10,860 bases of DNA from Pseudomonadota bacterium (GTDB taxonomy: Bacteria; Pseudomonadota; Alphaproteobacteria; Acetobacterales; Acetobacteraceae). The notes below the pieces were generated by a model. The model was not told where the DNA came from. It did no database searches and saw only the letters and a list, made by a program, of their open reading frames with translations. Positions 1-6,849 of the stretch are shown here, one piece after another. Position 1 is the first letter of the stretch. Each line of letters begins with the position of its first letter. Position numbers and translations under genes: made by a program. Location: assembly GCA_021808055.1 (NCBI GenBank), contig JAKBCH010000055.1, positions 1 through 10,860 on the forward strand, given 5' to 3'.

Positions 1-1206
1 GCGCACGGATGAGGGAGGAGCGAGGTTTAGGCTATGGCGCACCACCTGCTGCCACCCCCATTGCTGGGCCTCATGTTGGGCTGCTGCGCCCATGGCGGCA
101 CGGGCTTGGCCATCCATCGCCAATTCCGCCAAACCGGCCGTGCAGGCCGCCAAATCGCCGGGTGGAAACAACAGCCCGTTACGCCGATGGGTAACCATCT
201 GGCTGATAGCCCCTGTGTCCGGCGCCAGCACAGGCCGTGTGGCGGCCATGGATTCCGCGATCTTGAGAGGAGAGAAATAAAAATCCGATTGCGGCAGATA
301 GGGTGCAACGGTGAAATCCATGGCCGAAAGCCAAGCGGGCACCTCCGTATGCGCCACCCGGCCGGGCAGCAGCACGCGCGCCGCTAACCCGAGCGCCGCC
401 GCGCGCGCCAGCACCGCCTCGCGCTCTGGCCCCTCGCCAATGGCCAGAAGATGCAAATCCGGTATTTTCGCGGCGATGGCGGCAAATGCCTCCAGCAGAA
501 ATGGTACGCCATGCCAGGGCTTGAAACTGCCGATAAATCCAGCCACCGGTGCGCGCATGGGCAGGCCAAGGCGCTGGCGCATGGCCTGGCGGGTTGTCTC
601 GATTTGGCCGTAAGCCTCCACATCTACGCCATTTGGGACCACATGAACATTATGTTGCCGGTCCAGCACGTCTCGGACATGGCGCCCCACCGCTTCGGAA
701 ACCGCAATGATGGCATCTGCGCTTTCGTAGGATCGACGCTCGATCTGCCGCGCCTCGTCTTCCAGACAAAGACCGCGGAAGCGCTTTTGCTCCTCGACCA
801 ACGGCGCATTCACCTCCAACAGCCGAGGAATGCCCAGACGCGCCGCAATCTCCGCCCCTGCAGCATGAAACAAGGCATGGCGTTCGTAAATCATGTCGGG
901 CTTGAACCTCTGGGCATTCAACGCGGCCAGAACATGGCCGGGTGCCGCCAGATCGGCGGCCAGCTTCGCCTGTTCTCTGGCCAACGTCCTGTCTGCTGTC
1001 GTCGCACCGGCTGGACCAGGCTGCGGGCAAAGCGGCAGAATCAGGGCGGGGGGTGGCGGGTTGCCCTCTCCCAGCGTTGTACAGGCCAGCGCCACCTCAT
1101 GCCCCAGCCGGTGCGCTGCGGTGATGAAGGCGCGCACATGCACCGAAGCCCCCTTGTCGCCGCAAACGGGAATGCCGTGATCGAAATTCAGGTAAAGCAG
1201 CTTCAT
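1..1206 (-). CDS. Glycosyltransferase family 4 (GT-B fold), C-terminus cut by the window edge
   Basis: This is a retaining-type GT-B glycosyltransferase predicted to transfer a sugar from a nucleotide-sugar donor during polysaccharide assembly in the cytoplasm. The frame starts at an ATG at 1206 and is open for 402 codons to base 1, so only the extreme C-terminus is likely missing (family members are about 400 residues). The N-terminal Rossmann half begins MKLLYLNFDHGIPVCGDKGAS (residues 1-21), matching the family signature in which a GIP..G.KGASVHVR loop follows the first strand. VVPNGVD (189-195) marks the hinge. The C-terminal donor-binding half shows GFIGSFKPWHG (223-233), IGEGPE (256-261) and FYFSPLKIAESMAA (309-322). 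In that last motif the usual first Glu of EX7E is not conserved, as is common in this subgroup. Its start overlaps the preceding gene's stop by ATGA (1203-1206), so it is the third gene of a translationally coupled operon. The sugar and acceptor cannot be read from sequence. Confidence 0.9.
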   Translation of the reverse strand, partial: MKLLYLNFDHGIPVCGDKGASVHVRAFITAAHRLGHEVALACTTLGEGNPPPPALILPLCPQPGPAGATTADRTLAREQAKLAADLAAPGHVLAALNAQRFKPDMIYERHALFHAAGAEIAARLGIPRLLEVNAPLVEEQKRFRGLCLEDEARQIERRSYESADAIIAVSEAVGRHVRDVLDRQHNVHVVPNGVDVEAYGQIETTRQAMRQRLGLPMRAPVAGFIGSFKPWHGVPFLLEAFAAIAAKIPDLHLLAIGEGPEREAVLARAAALGLAARVLLPGRVAHTEVPAWLSAMDFTVAPYLPQSDFYFSPLKIAESMAATRPVLAPDTGAISQMVTHRRNGLLFPPGDLAACTAGLAELAMDGQARAAMGAAAQHEAQQWGWQQVVRHSLNLAPPSSVR

Positions 1207-2513
1207 AACACGACGGCGCTGGTGGGCGCCTCCTCTTCTCCCGTGCAGACCAAACCCGTTGGCGCGTCGCACGCCTGGCAGGCGATGAGCTGATGCAGGG
1301 CGCGTGTGGTGTTCCAAAGGTCAAAATCCCGCTCCAGCAGCGCTCGGCCATTGGTGGCCAAACGCATGGCCAGCGCGGGGTCCGCCAGAAGCCGTTCAAT
1401 GGCGCCGGCGAGGGCGTTGGGATCTCTGGGGGGAACCAGCAGCCCTGTCTCTTCGTGGCGAACCAATTCTGGAATCCCTGAGACATCCGTGGCAATGACC
1501 GGAACGCCACAGGCCATCGCTTCGGCAATAACGTTGGGGATGCCGTCACGGTCGCCATTTTCCTCAATCCGCGGGGCCAAGGCGAAAATATCCGCCTGAT
1601 GATACAGGCCAACCAACGCCGCGTGAGTCATCGCACCAGCCAATGTGACATAGGCTTGCAAACCCAGAGAGGTGATCTGCTCTGATAAGCTCGCCTGCAA
1701 CGGCCCCGCACCGACGATGCGAAGCTGGAACGCCGCACCAGCATCGCGCAAGATGGCGCAAGCGGCGATCAAATCGTCAAACCCTTTCTTCGGCACCAGC
1801 CGTCCCACCGCGAGAATGAGCGGCCGTTCAAGCGGCAAGCCAGGGTCAATCGATGGCACGGCACCAAACCGGTCCAGGTCGATGCCGTGATAAATCAACC
1901 GGATCGCAGCCCCTGGGCTGACATCCTCAAGATAGCGGGCATTATAGCGTGTGCAGGTGGCCACAAAACGCGCGGCACGGGCGCGGCGGGCAATAATCCG
2001 GCGCGGGGTGAGGTAGAGATCTTTCGCATGCGCGGTAAAACTGAACGTCAGACCTGTCATCAGGCTAGCAAAATGCGCGACGGCGGTCGGCGTGTTGGCG
2101 AAATGCGCGTGGATATGTGCAACCTTATTGCGGCGGCATTCATCCGCCACAAAGCCTGCACGGGCGAAATGCTTCCACACCGCCAGGGGGGCGCGGCTGC
2201 TGACGGACCATTGCCCGGCGCGCAGCAGAGCGCCCGCGTAACGGCCAGGCGACGCCCACAGACAAGCGCCATGAGCGGCGGCCAGCCTGATGATCTTGGG
2301 AACAACAGATTGCGGCAAACCGTGCAGCGGGGCCTCCACCTCCGCCACCATTGGGTGGTGCGGCGGCGGCTCTGGCGGCAGCAGGGAGAAAATTCTCAGC
2401 CGCGCGCCCAACCGCTCCATCGCTCGAATTTCGTTGAGAATGAAGGTTTCAGATAATCGCGGGTAACGCTTCATGATATAGGCTACGGGGCCGAGGGAAG
2501 GCGGATGGCTCAT
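1203..2513 (-). CDS. Glycosyltransferase family 4, WcaL/ExoL-like
   Basis: This 436-residue GT-B glycosyltransferase is predicted to act on a lipid-linked or growing polysaccharide at the cytoplasmic side of the membrane. The N-terminus YIMKRYPRLSETFILNEI (residues 12-29) is typical of GT4 enzymes of the colanic-acid WcaL and exopolysaccharide type. HIHAHFANTPTAVA (133-146) and FTAHAKDLY (159-167) belong to the acceptor-side domain. The donor-side domain has VGRLVPKKGFDDLI (236-249), IVGAGP (266-271) and ENGDRDGIPNVIAEAMACG (318-336). The EX7E-equivalent pair is Asp323/Glu331, with Asp in the first position, as often seen in this subgroup. The C-terminal 20 residues, after about 415, look like an unstructured tail with several Cys and Glu. 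The gene overlaps both neighbours by ATGA (2510-2513 and 1203-1206), so it sits in the middle of a coupled three-gene operon. The family is secure; the exact sugar is not. Confidence 0.92.
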   Translation of the reverse strand: MSHPPSLGPVAYIMKRYPRLSETFILNEIRAMERLGARLRIFSLLPPEPPPHHPMVAEVEAPLHGLPQSVVPKIIRLAAAHGACLWASPGRYAGALLRAGQWSVSSRAPLAVWKHFARAGFVADECRRNKVAHIHAHFANTPTAVAHFASLMTGLTFSFTAHAKDLYLTPRRIIARRARAARFVATCTRYNARYLEDVSPGAAIRLIYHGIDLDRFGAVPSIDPGLPLERPLILAVGRLVPKKGFDDLIAACAILRDAGAAFQLRIVGAGPLQASLSEQITSLGLQAYVTLAGAMTHAALVGLYHQADIFALAPRIEENGDRDGIPNVIAEAMACGVPVIATDVSGIPELVRHEETGLLVPPRDPNALAGAIERLLADPALAMRLATNGRALLERDFDLWNTTRALHQLIACQACDAPTGLVCTGEEEAPTSAVVL

Positions 2514-3757
2514 GCCACGGCAACTCCATTCAATTCAGGAACGGCTAAAATTTCCACAATCCGATCCGCCCCGCCGAGATCAAGCTGCGCCCAGTTCGAG
2601 GCCGGGGGGGCCACAAAGTCCTCAAGAACGAGAGCGGCGAGTCGTTCGACCAAATCATCCTCTGGCTCGATCATCCGGACGAGACCCAGCGCCGCCAGTT
2701 GGCGTGCGCGCAGTAATTGTTCCGCACGCGGCGCGGCGCGCGGGACAAGGATGGCCGATTGACGCAGCGCGATCAGTTCAGCCGTGGTGTTATATCCAGC
2801 CATTGAGACAACCAGTGACGCAGCCTTCAGGCTTGGGACCAAATTGGTGGTGTAGGCCACCAACTCCACATCGTCTCGGCCCTGGACGAACCGTTCGAGC
2901 ATGTCACGTCCGGCTGAGGGCATCAGTGGGCCGGTAACGATGACCGAGTAGAACGATGTCATGCCAACTGGCGGCAGACCGTCTAGATAAGCCTGCATGA
3001 GGGCAAAGCCATCGCCGCCACCGCCTGCCGTTACCAGTACCACCGGGCGACCCGCGGCACGTGCTGTATCCCAGCAAGGATGCGCCGCCAAATTTGAAGC
3101 CGGGGCCACCACGTGGCCACAATAGCGCAGCCGCTCCGCGATTTTGGCGCTCAGCCCATAGCCCGCCGCAACATCAAACAAGGATCTGCTGCCATAGACC
3201 AAAATATCGTCATAGGCCGCTTCTAACAGGGCATAGATATTTTGTTCCGCCCACAGAGCCCGCACGGCGCCAGGGCTGTCCAAAATATCGCGTAATCCCA
3301 GAACCACACGCGTTTCGGGCAATTCCTGGCGGATTAAAGCAAGCGTGGAAAGCAGTTCGCCGTTCATGCCGGCGGGTGCGTGATCGACCAGAAATATGTC
3401 CGGCCTGTCGCGCAGCACCAGCTTCAGGATCAGCGCCTCGCGATAGCCTTTGACCATGCCAAAGAGCTTGCCCGGCTCCCGGGCTTCGTATCGCTCGGCA
3501 CCGGTTTTCACCACGGGCGGCAAAGGCTGCACCTCCAAACCCGGCGGCATATCCCAGATCTCAGCCACAGGTGAGCCGGTCAGCAGCAATACGGAGAAAG
3601 CTTCGCGGTCAGCGAGCAGGCGGCGGGCGATGGCCAGGTTACGCCGCAAATGCCCAAGCCCGAACGTGTCATGAGAATAAAGAAAAACGCGCCTCGAACG
3701 AATGCCGGACGATGCAGGAAGGCGAGACGAATGGGGGAGCGGGGGGCACGAAGCCAT
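2510..3757 (-). CDS. MurG-like predicted glycosyltransferase (COG4671 type), first gene of the operon
   Basis: The protein is 415 residues when read from the ATG at 3757. It resembles the COG4671 group of predicted glycosyltransferases, distant relatives of GT28/MurG. The N-terminal nucleotide-fold strand is VFLYSHDTFGLGHLRRN (residues 24-40), with the diagnostic D-x-x-G-x-GH-x-x-R loop. DIFLVDHAPAG (120-130) follows in the first domain. The donor domain has VLVTAGGGGDG (240-250) and VVSMAGYNTTAELIA (316-330), a glycine-rich loop followed by Asn-Thr and an acidic residue, as in MurG-type donor sites, then ILVPRAAPRAEQLLRA (336-351). The frame is open upstream to a TTG at 3862. I prefer the ATG because the conserved domain begins just after it, the extra 35 codons run through AT-rich promoter-like DNA, and a good minus-strand promoter lies at 3804-3832. 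No strong Shine-Dalgarno is visible. The stop overlaps the next start by ATGA. Function is likely polysaccharide synthesis; the substrate is unknown. Confidence 0.85.
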   Translation of the reverse strand: MASCPPLPHSSRLPASSGIRSRRVFLYSHDTFGLGHLRRNLAIARRLLADREAFSVLLLTGSPVAEIWDMPPGLEVQPLPPVVKTGAERYEAREPGKLFGMVKGYREALILKLVLRDRPDIFLVDHAPAGMNGELLSTLALIRQELPETRVVLGLRDILDSPGAVRALWAEQNIYALLEAAYDDILVYGSRSLFDVAAGYGLSAKIAERLRYCGHVVAPASNLAAHPCWDTARAAGRPVVLVTAGGGGDGFALMQAYLDGLPPVGMTSFYSVIVTGPLMPSAGRDMLERFVQGRDDVELVAYTTNLVPSLKAASLVVSMAGYNTTAELIALRQSAILVPRAAPRAEQLLRARQLAALGLVRMIEPEDDLVERLAALVLEDFVAPPASNWAQLDLGGADRIVEILAVPELNGVAVA

Positions 3758-3803
3758 AAAGGGGTAATTTTGCACGATATGACCTGCACGCGATGTTCGC
3801 CTT

Positions 3804-3832
3804 GTTATTGTGGAATAAAATTCCACAGTCAA
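3804..3832 (-). promoter_or_regulatory. Sigma-70-like promoter P1 of the glycosyltransferase operon
   Basis: On the minus strand, TTGACT (3832-3827, five of six matches to TTGACA) is followed by exactly 17 bases and then AATAAC (3809-3804, four of six matches to TATAAT). The predicted transcript would begin near 3797, leaving a leader of about 40 bases before the ATG at 3757. The 19-bp palindrome 3809-3827 fills the spacer and touches both boxes. The match is visual and the start site is not proven. Confidence 0.55.
3809..3827. promoter_or_regulatory. Palindromic operator candidate O1
   Basis: TGTGGAAT-AAA-ATTCCACA is a perfect inverted repeat with 8-bp arms and a 3-base centre. It lies precisely between the -10 and -35 boxes of P1, the classic place for a repressor site. 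It shares length, symmetry and 13 of 19 bases with the palindrome at 3951-3969. The regulator is not identifiable from this window. Confidence 0.6.
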
Positions 3833-3940
3833 GCGAAATATAAAAGCAGAACAATTATTCAAAATAACCTATGTATTTCAATATTCTTTAAAGAAAGTAT
3901 ATTTTTTTGAGTTGCTGATCTGCAACATTGATTCGTCGAC

Positions 3941-3970
3941 ATTACATTAATGAGGAACATTGTTCCTCAA
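3941..3970 (-). promoter_or_regulatory. Second, upstream promoter candidate P2
   Basis: On the minus strand, TTGAGG (3970-3965, four of six matches to the -35 consensus), an 18-base spacer and TGTAAT (3946-3941, five of six matches to the -10 consensus) form a plausible sigma-70 promoter reading toward the glycosyltransferase operon, with a leader of roughly 175 bases. The palindrome 3951-3969 covers the -35 box and most of the spacer. It is weaker than P1 and its direction is inferred from the box match alone. Confidence 0.4.
3951..3969. promoter_or_regulatory. Palindromic operator candidate O2
   Basis: TGAGGAACA-T-TGTTCCTCA is a perfect palindrome with 9-bp arms around one central base. 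Aligned base for base with O1 it gives TGWGGAAYAWWRTTCCWCA, and every difference in one arm is compensated in the other. That pattern is expected of a dimeric regulator's binding sites. The two centres, 3818 and 3960, are 142 bp apart, which would allow looping or cooperative binding. Confidence 0.6.
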
Positions 3971-4066
3971 ATAATGGACAAACCGTTAGATGCGCGCTAA
4001 AGGTCACGCGGCATGGAATATTCAAGAACAAAGCGCAGGAGTACGATGCGACATCGCGCGGCGAGG

Positions 4067-4834
4067 TCAGAAGCGTATTATGGCCCCAGCGCCGAGACCA
4101 TACCCCGTACTGCTGGTGGTGAAGCCGTGCAGCCCATAGGCGGTGACAGACAAGCGGCGGTTTATTTGCTTGGTATAGCTCAAAAACAGAGTCTCAGAGG
4201 GCGGCTGATGGTGGTACCCTGTGCCCCGACGCTCAAATTCCAGGGTCGCAAAGCCGACCTTGCCAAAATTATAAGTCATGCCACCAGCAACGAGCACCGT
4301 GTCGCGCCATTGATAGCCGTGGCTGTTACGTATAACCCGGTAACCCAGCCGCGCCATGGGGTAAAACCGTGCCCAATGCCAAAGCAGACTGGTGCCAGCC
4401 TCATAACCGGTTCTTCCCGTGCCAAGCCCGCGAGCCCGGGCACCCGTGGGCAATTTGATCAATACATAGGGCAGTACGGCCGGACGCAGTCGGGCTGGCG
4501 AATCCAGCGTGTAGCTGCCTTCCAGCCAAATATCACCCAGCCCGGCACGCGTGCCAAAAGCGCGGGGAACCAAATAGAGACTGCCGGCGCTGAGAACGCC
4601 GGGGCCGGTAACAGCCAGCAGAGGCACGGTAATGCTCACACGCCAGGCATCGGCGTGGTGGCTCAACGTGAGCGGCAGGTCATAGGCTTTAACTTGGGAA
4701 CCGTTGGCGTTTTTACCGACGAAGAAAGACGGAACAACCGAAAGGCTTGTGTAAGCCAGTGCCGGTTGCGGCACCGCCGAACCAAGGGCCAAGGCCAGAA
4801 GCAACTTCCAAACGGCATCGCCCTGGCGGCGCAT
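4067..4834 (-). CDS. Secreted, probably outer-membrane beta-barrel protein
   Basis: The 255-residue product has a classic Sec signal peptide: basic start, hydrophobic core KLLLALALGSA (residues 10-20), and a likely cut after PALA at 27. The mature part is made of short alternating segments rich in Tyr, Trp and Gly, such as DIWLEGSYTLD, VLPYVLIKLPTG, DTVLVAGGMTYNFG and RLSVTAYGLHGF. It ends GAGAIIRF with a terminal Phe, the outer-membrane beta-barrel insertion signal. The length fits a barrel of roughly 10 to 12 strands. It resembles transporter-like outer-membrane proteins of unknown function, but I cannot name a specific family. The ATG at 4834 is preceded by GGAGACGAGGG, a good ribosome-binding site. 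The gene is transcribed away from the DUF6502 gene across 83 bp. Outer-membrane location is inferred from these features. Confidence 0.8.
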   Translation of the reverse strand: MRRQGDAVWKLLLALALGSAVPQPALAYTSLSVVPSFFVGKNANGSQVKAYDLPLTLSHHADAWRVSITVPLLAVTGPGVLSAGSLYLVPRAFGTRAGLGDIWLEGSYTLDSPARLRPAVLPYVLIKLPTGARARGLGTGRTGYEAGTSLLWHWARFYPMARLGYRVIRNSHGYQWRDTVLVAGGMTYNFGKVGFATLEFERRGTGYHHQPPSETLFLSYTKQINRRLSVTAYGLHGFTTSSTGYGLGAGAIIRF

Positions 4835-4917
4835 CCCTCGTCTCCAATCAGCCAGTTGCTTGCGTGGAAGAATTTACCGCATTTGAATGCCGCCGCCAAG
4901 CATCGTAAGGCGAGGCC
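4835..4917. promoter_or_regulatory. Divergent promoter region between the beta-barrel gene and DUF6502
   Basis: The 83 bp between two divergent starts must serve one or both genes. On the minus strand, TTGGCG, a 17-base spacer and TAAATT (about 4868-4896) form a weak promoter candidate for the beta-barrel gene. A short inverted repeat GCATT-TG-AATGC (4879-4890) lies inside that spacer and may be an operator. No clear plus-strand promoter stands out. A ribosome-binding site AAGGCGAGG lies just before the plus-strand ATG at 4918. Confidence 0.35.
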
Positions 4918-5742
4918 ATGACCCCTGAAATCTCACTCATGCTTCGCCGTTTGTTGAAGCCGCTGATTGCCGCGCTGATGAAGCAGGGGGTTGGCTATAT
5001 CGCCATGCGAGATCTGCTGAAGCAGATCTATATCGAGGAAGCGCTGCGCCGCCACGACGAGCAAGCGCCTGCTACAGACAGCACGCTGAGCGTGATGACC
5101 GGCATCAACCGCCGTGAGGTCAAACGCTTGCGTGCCGAAATCGCCGATTCTTCAGGCGAGGACCGGTCGGCGATGACCGGGGTCAATATGGCCGCGCGCG
5201 TCGTCGCCACCTGGATCTCCGCCGCGCAATTCAGAGACAAAACGGGGGCACCCCGCCCGCTTGCTGTACACGGCGCAGATGGCAGAGATTTCGACTCGTT
5301 GCTGCGCGCCGCCAAGGTCGATGTGCGCGCCCGCACGATCATCGGAGAGATGGAACGCGCCGGGGCGGTGAAAATGGACGACGACGACCGGCTGGTGTTG
5401 TTGCGCAATTCATACACGCCCTCCGTGCCGGAAGAGAAAATGTTGTTTCTGAGCGCGAATGTCGGGGATCATCTGCGCGCCGCCCTCAGTAACCTTGAAG
5501 GCAAGACGCCACCTTTCATTGAACGCGCATTGTTTCAAAATCATCTTTCGGGGGAATGGCTGGAAGGGTTGCGTTCGCACTTCGCGCGCATGGCGGAGCA
5601 GTTTTTGCGTGATGCAAACGAAGCCCTGCTGAAAGAGAGCGTGGGAGGAACGGATTCACCGCCACCAACACTCAGCGCCGCTCCGAAGCGTATGCGCCTT
5701 GGGGTTTACTACTACGAAACGGATGCAGACGATGCGCCATGA
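4918..5742 (+). CDS. DUF6502 family protein (winged-helix-like N-terminus)
   Basis: This 274-residue cytoplasmic protein has no signal peptide or membrane helix. The N-terminal region LMLRRLLKPLIAALMKQGVGYIAM (starting at residue 7), followed by RDLLKQIYIEEA and then STLSVMTGINRREVKRLR (55-72), is the DUF6502 pattern. The latter stretch looks like a helix-turn-helix in which a short turn (TGINR) leads into a recognition-type helix. The C-terminus RMRLGVYYYETDAD (258-271) is another family hallmark. The middle holds VATWISAAQFRD and a helical region with HFARMAEQFLRDANEALL. The function is unknown; DNA binding is a plausible inference, not a known fact. The gene overlaps the following DUF5666 gene by 11 or 20 bases depending on that gene's start, implying coupled translation. 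As far as I know, this family is often found beside DUF5666 proteins. ATG 4918 has a good Shine-Dalgarno. Confidence 0.85.
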   Translation: MTPEISLMLRRLLKPLIAALMKQGVGYIAMRDLLKQIYIEEALRRHDEQAPATDSTLSVMTGINRREVKRLRAEIADSSGEDRSAMTGVNMAARVVATWISAAQFRDKTGAPRPLAVHGADGRDFDSLLRAAKVDVRARTIIGEMERAGAVKMDDDDRLVLLRNSYTPSVPEEKMLFLSANVGDHLRAALSNLEGKTPPFIERALFQNHLSGEWLEGLRSHFARMAEQFLRDANEALLKESVGGTDSPPPTLSAAPKRMRLGVYYYETDADDAP

Positions 5743-6775
5743 ACGATTGACCTTGGTTCTGGCCGCCGTGCTGATGGCAGCACCGGCATTGGCTCAAAGC
5801 GCAGAAAGTGGCGGCATCGGCGGCACCGGGATCAGCCGGGAAACCGGTGGCATCGGCGGAACAGGACTGACACGAGAGCGCCAGCCGGTGATTGCTTATG
5901 GACCCATTCAAGCTTTTGGCAGCGTTTTTGTGAATGGGCGCGAATATGTCGTGAACAGCCATACGCTTGTTCGCGTGGATGGCCAGCCAGCAACCATCTC
6001 CAATCTGCAGGTGGGTGATATCGCGCGCGTGCGCGGCGTGATCACCGGCGGAAATCACGGCTATGCACAAAATATCAACATCGTTCATTCCGTGATCGGC
6101 CCGGTTGAGCAGATTTCTGCGGACGGGCGTCAGGCAATTATTTTGGGACAACGCCTGGATGCTTTGGGCAAGCCGATATTTGCAGGGCTGAAGCCGGGAG
6201 AAATGGTTGCAGTATCAGCGCAACTTCGCGCCAACGGCACCTGGGCTGCTGGCAACGTCGCCGCTGCCCCTGGGGCGGCCGCACAACTAGCAGGCCCATT
6301 TGTGATCCGCAACGGCGCGATTACGGTTGCAGGTACGCCTGTCACGCTGGCTTCCGGCTTGATCCCCCCAAAAACCGGCAGCCAAGTTTTGGTTGCAGGA
6401 ACCGTCCTGCATAATCAATTGATCGTGCAGCGCTTGGCTCCCGGCGTTACGTTGAGTGCGCCCAGCGGCACACGCGTTGAAGTTTCCGATTACTTCAAGG
6501 AACAAAATGGCCAGTTGCATGCACCAGACGGTCTGGAGATCACCGACTTCCCCAATGGCGATAAGCTGAATGGTCTTGAACCGGTGGAGGTCGATGGCAG
6601 TCTGGCATCGCCTAACGTGGTGGATATCAACGCCCCCGAGGATATGCTGAACCGCTTGCCGCCCATCTCTGTCCCCGAGCAATTGGAAAATTCAGGAACA
6701 GAGATGGCACCCGATGAACTCGCCCCCGAACTCCCGAGCGAACCGCCAGAAAACCCCGATCTGGATGATAAATGA
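5732..6775 (+). CDS. Secreted DUF5666 domain protein
   Basis: From ATG 5732 the product is 347 residues, with a Sec signal peptide MRHERLTLVLAAVLMAAPALA and a cut near residues 21-22. Mature residues 27-50 are a tandem repeat of a 12-residue GGIGGTG-containing unit. Three small beta-rich modules follow. The first (about 55-115) has FGSVFVNGREY and LVRVDGQPATISNLQVGDIARVRG, the typical DUF5666 layout. The second covers about 121-175 (VGDI-like LKPGEMVAVSA) and the third about 188-240. The C-terminus (from about 290) is acidic and proline-rich, ending in NPDLDDK, and looks disordered. It is probably periplasmic or exported; its role is unknown. An in-frame ATG at 5723 would add three residues. 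I chose 5732 because a GGA sits at a suitable distance upstream, but neither site is strong. It overlaps the DUF6502 gene, so the two are expressed together. Confidence 0.85.
   Translation: MRHERLTLVLAAVLMAAPALAQSAESGGIGGTGISRETGGIGGTGLTRERQPVIAYGPIQAFGSVFVNGREYVVNSHTLVRVDGQPATISNLQVGDIARVRGVITGGNHGYAQNINIVHSVIGPVEQISADGRQAIILGQRLDALGKPIFAGLKPGEMVAVSAQLRANGTWAAGNVAAAPGAAAQLAGPFVIRNGAITVAGTPVTLASGLIPPKTGSQVLVAGTVLHNQLIVQRLAPGVTLSAPSGTRVEVSDYFKEQNGQLHAPDGLEITDFPNGDKLNGLEPVEVDGSLASPNVVDINAPEDMLNRLPPISVPEQLENSGTEMAPDELAPELPSEPPENPDLDDK
5810..5881 (+). repeat. Two tandem 36-bp units encoding GGIGGTG repeats
   Basis: Two adjacent 36-base units encode GGIGGTGISRET and GGIGGTGLTRER, identical or similar at most positions. 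The third codon bases differ between copies, so the duplication is not recent or is held by protein-level selection. It sits just after the signal peptide of the DUF5666 protein and probably forms a flexible glycine-rich segment. Confidence 0.8.
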
Positions 6776-6849
6776 TGCGGTTGGCCAAGATGGCCCCAGC
6801 CACCGAAACAAGAGGCGATTAAGATATTGAATCTATTATTATTCATGTC

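Larger units (their letters stand above)
3758..4066. other. AT-rich regulatory intergenic region upstream of the glycosyltransferase operon
   Basis: This 309-base gap separates the stop of the beta-barrel gene (4067) from the start of the first glycosyltransferase (3757); both genes are on the minus strand. Composition drops sharply: only 12 of 60 bases in 3841-3900 are G or C, while flanking coding DNA is clearly GC-rich. It contains two 19-bp perfect palindromes, two promoter-like minus-strand elements, a 12-bp perfect palindrome TTCTTTAAAGAA (3884-3895) and a short inverted repeat GTTGC-N6-GCAAC (3911-3926). I see no convincing gene here on either strand and no strong terminator after the beta-barrel gene; a 5-bp hairpin at 4044-4056 lacks a T tract. 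Confidence 0.75.

Noticed and set aside
451..1293. Long plus-strand ORF (280 aa) opposite the third glycosyltransferase
   Set aside because: The minus strand gives an unbroken GT4 protein with all expected motifs; the plus-strand protein is low-complexity and lacks family features.
3758..3862. N-terminal extension of the first glycosyltransferase to a TTG at 3862
   Set aside because: The extra 35 codons cover AT-rich promoter-like DNA and the palindrome, the start is TTG, and the family domain begins only after the ATG at 3757.
3953..3967. LexA (SOS) box in the palindrome GGAACATTGTTCC
   Set aside because: Gram-positive-type LexA sites have GAAC-N4-GTTC and alphaproteobacterial sites are direct repeats GTTC-N7-GTTC; here the spacing is N3, and the sister palindrome lacks GAAC altogether.
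4044..4056. Hairpin CGATG-CGA-CATCG downstream of the beta-barrel gene as a terminator
   Set aside because: The stem is only 5 bp and no T-run follows, so it is within chance expectation.
4013..4921. Long plus-strand ORF (302 aa) opposite the beta-barrel gene
   Set aside because: Its translation has no domain or signal pattern, while the opposite strand gives a signal peptide, barrel-like strands and terminal Phe. It is an antisense shadow in GC-rich DNA.
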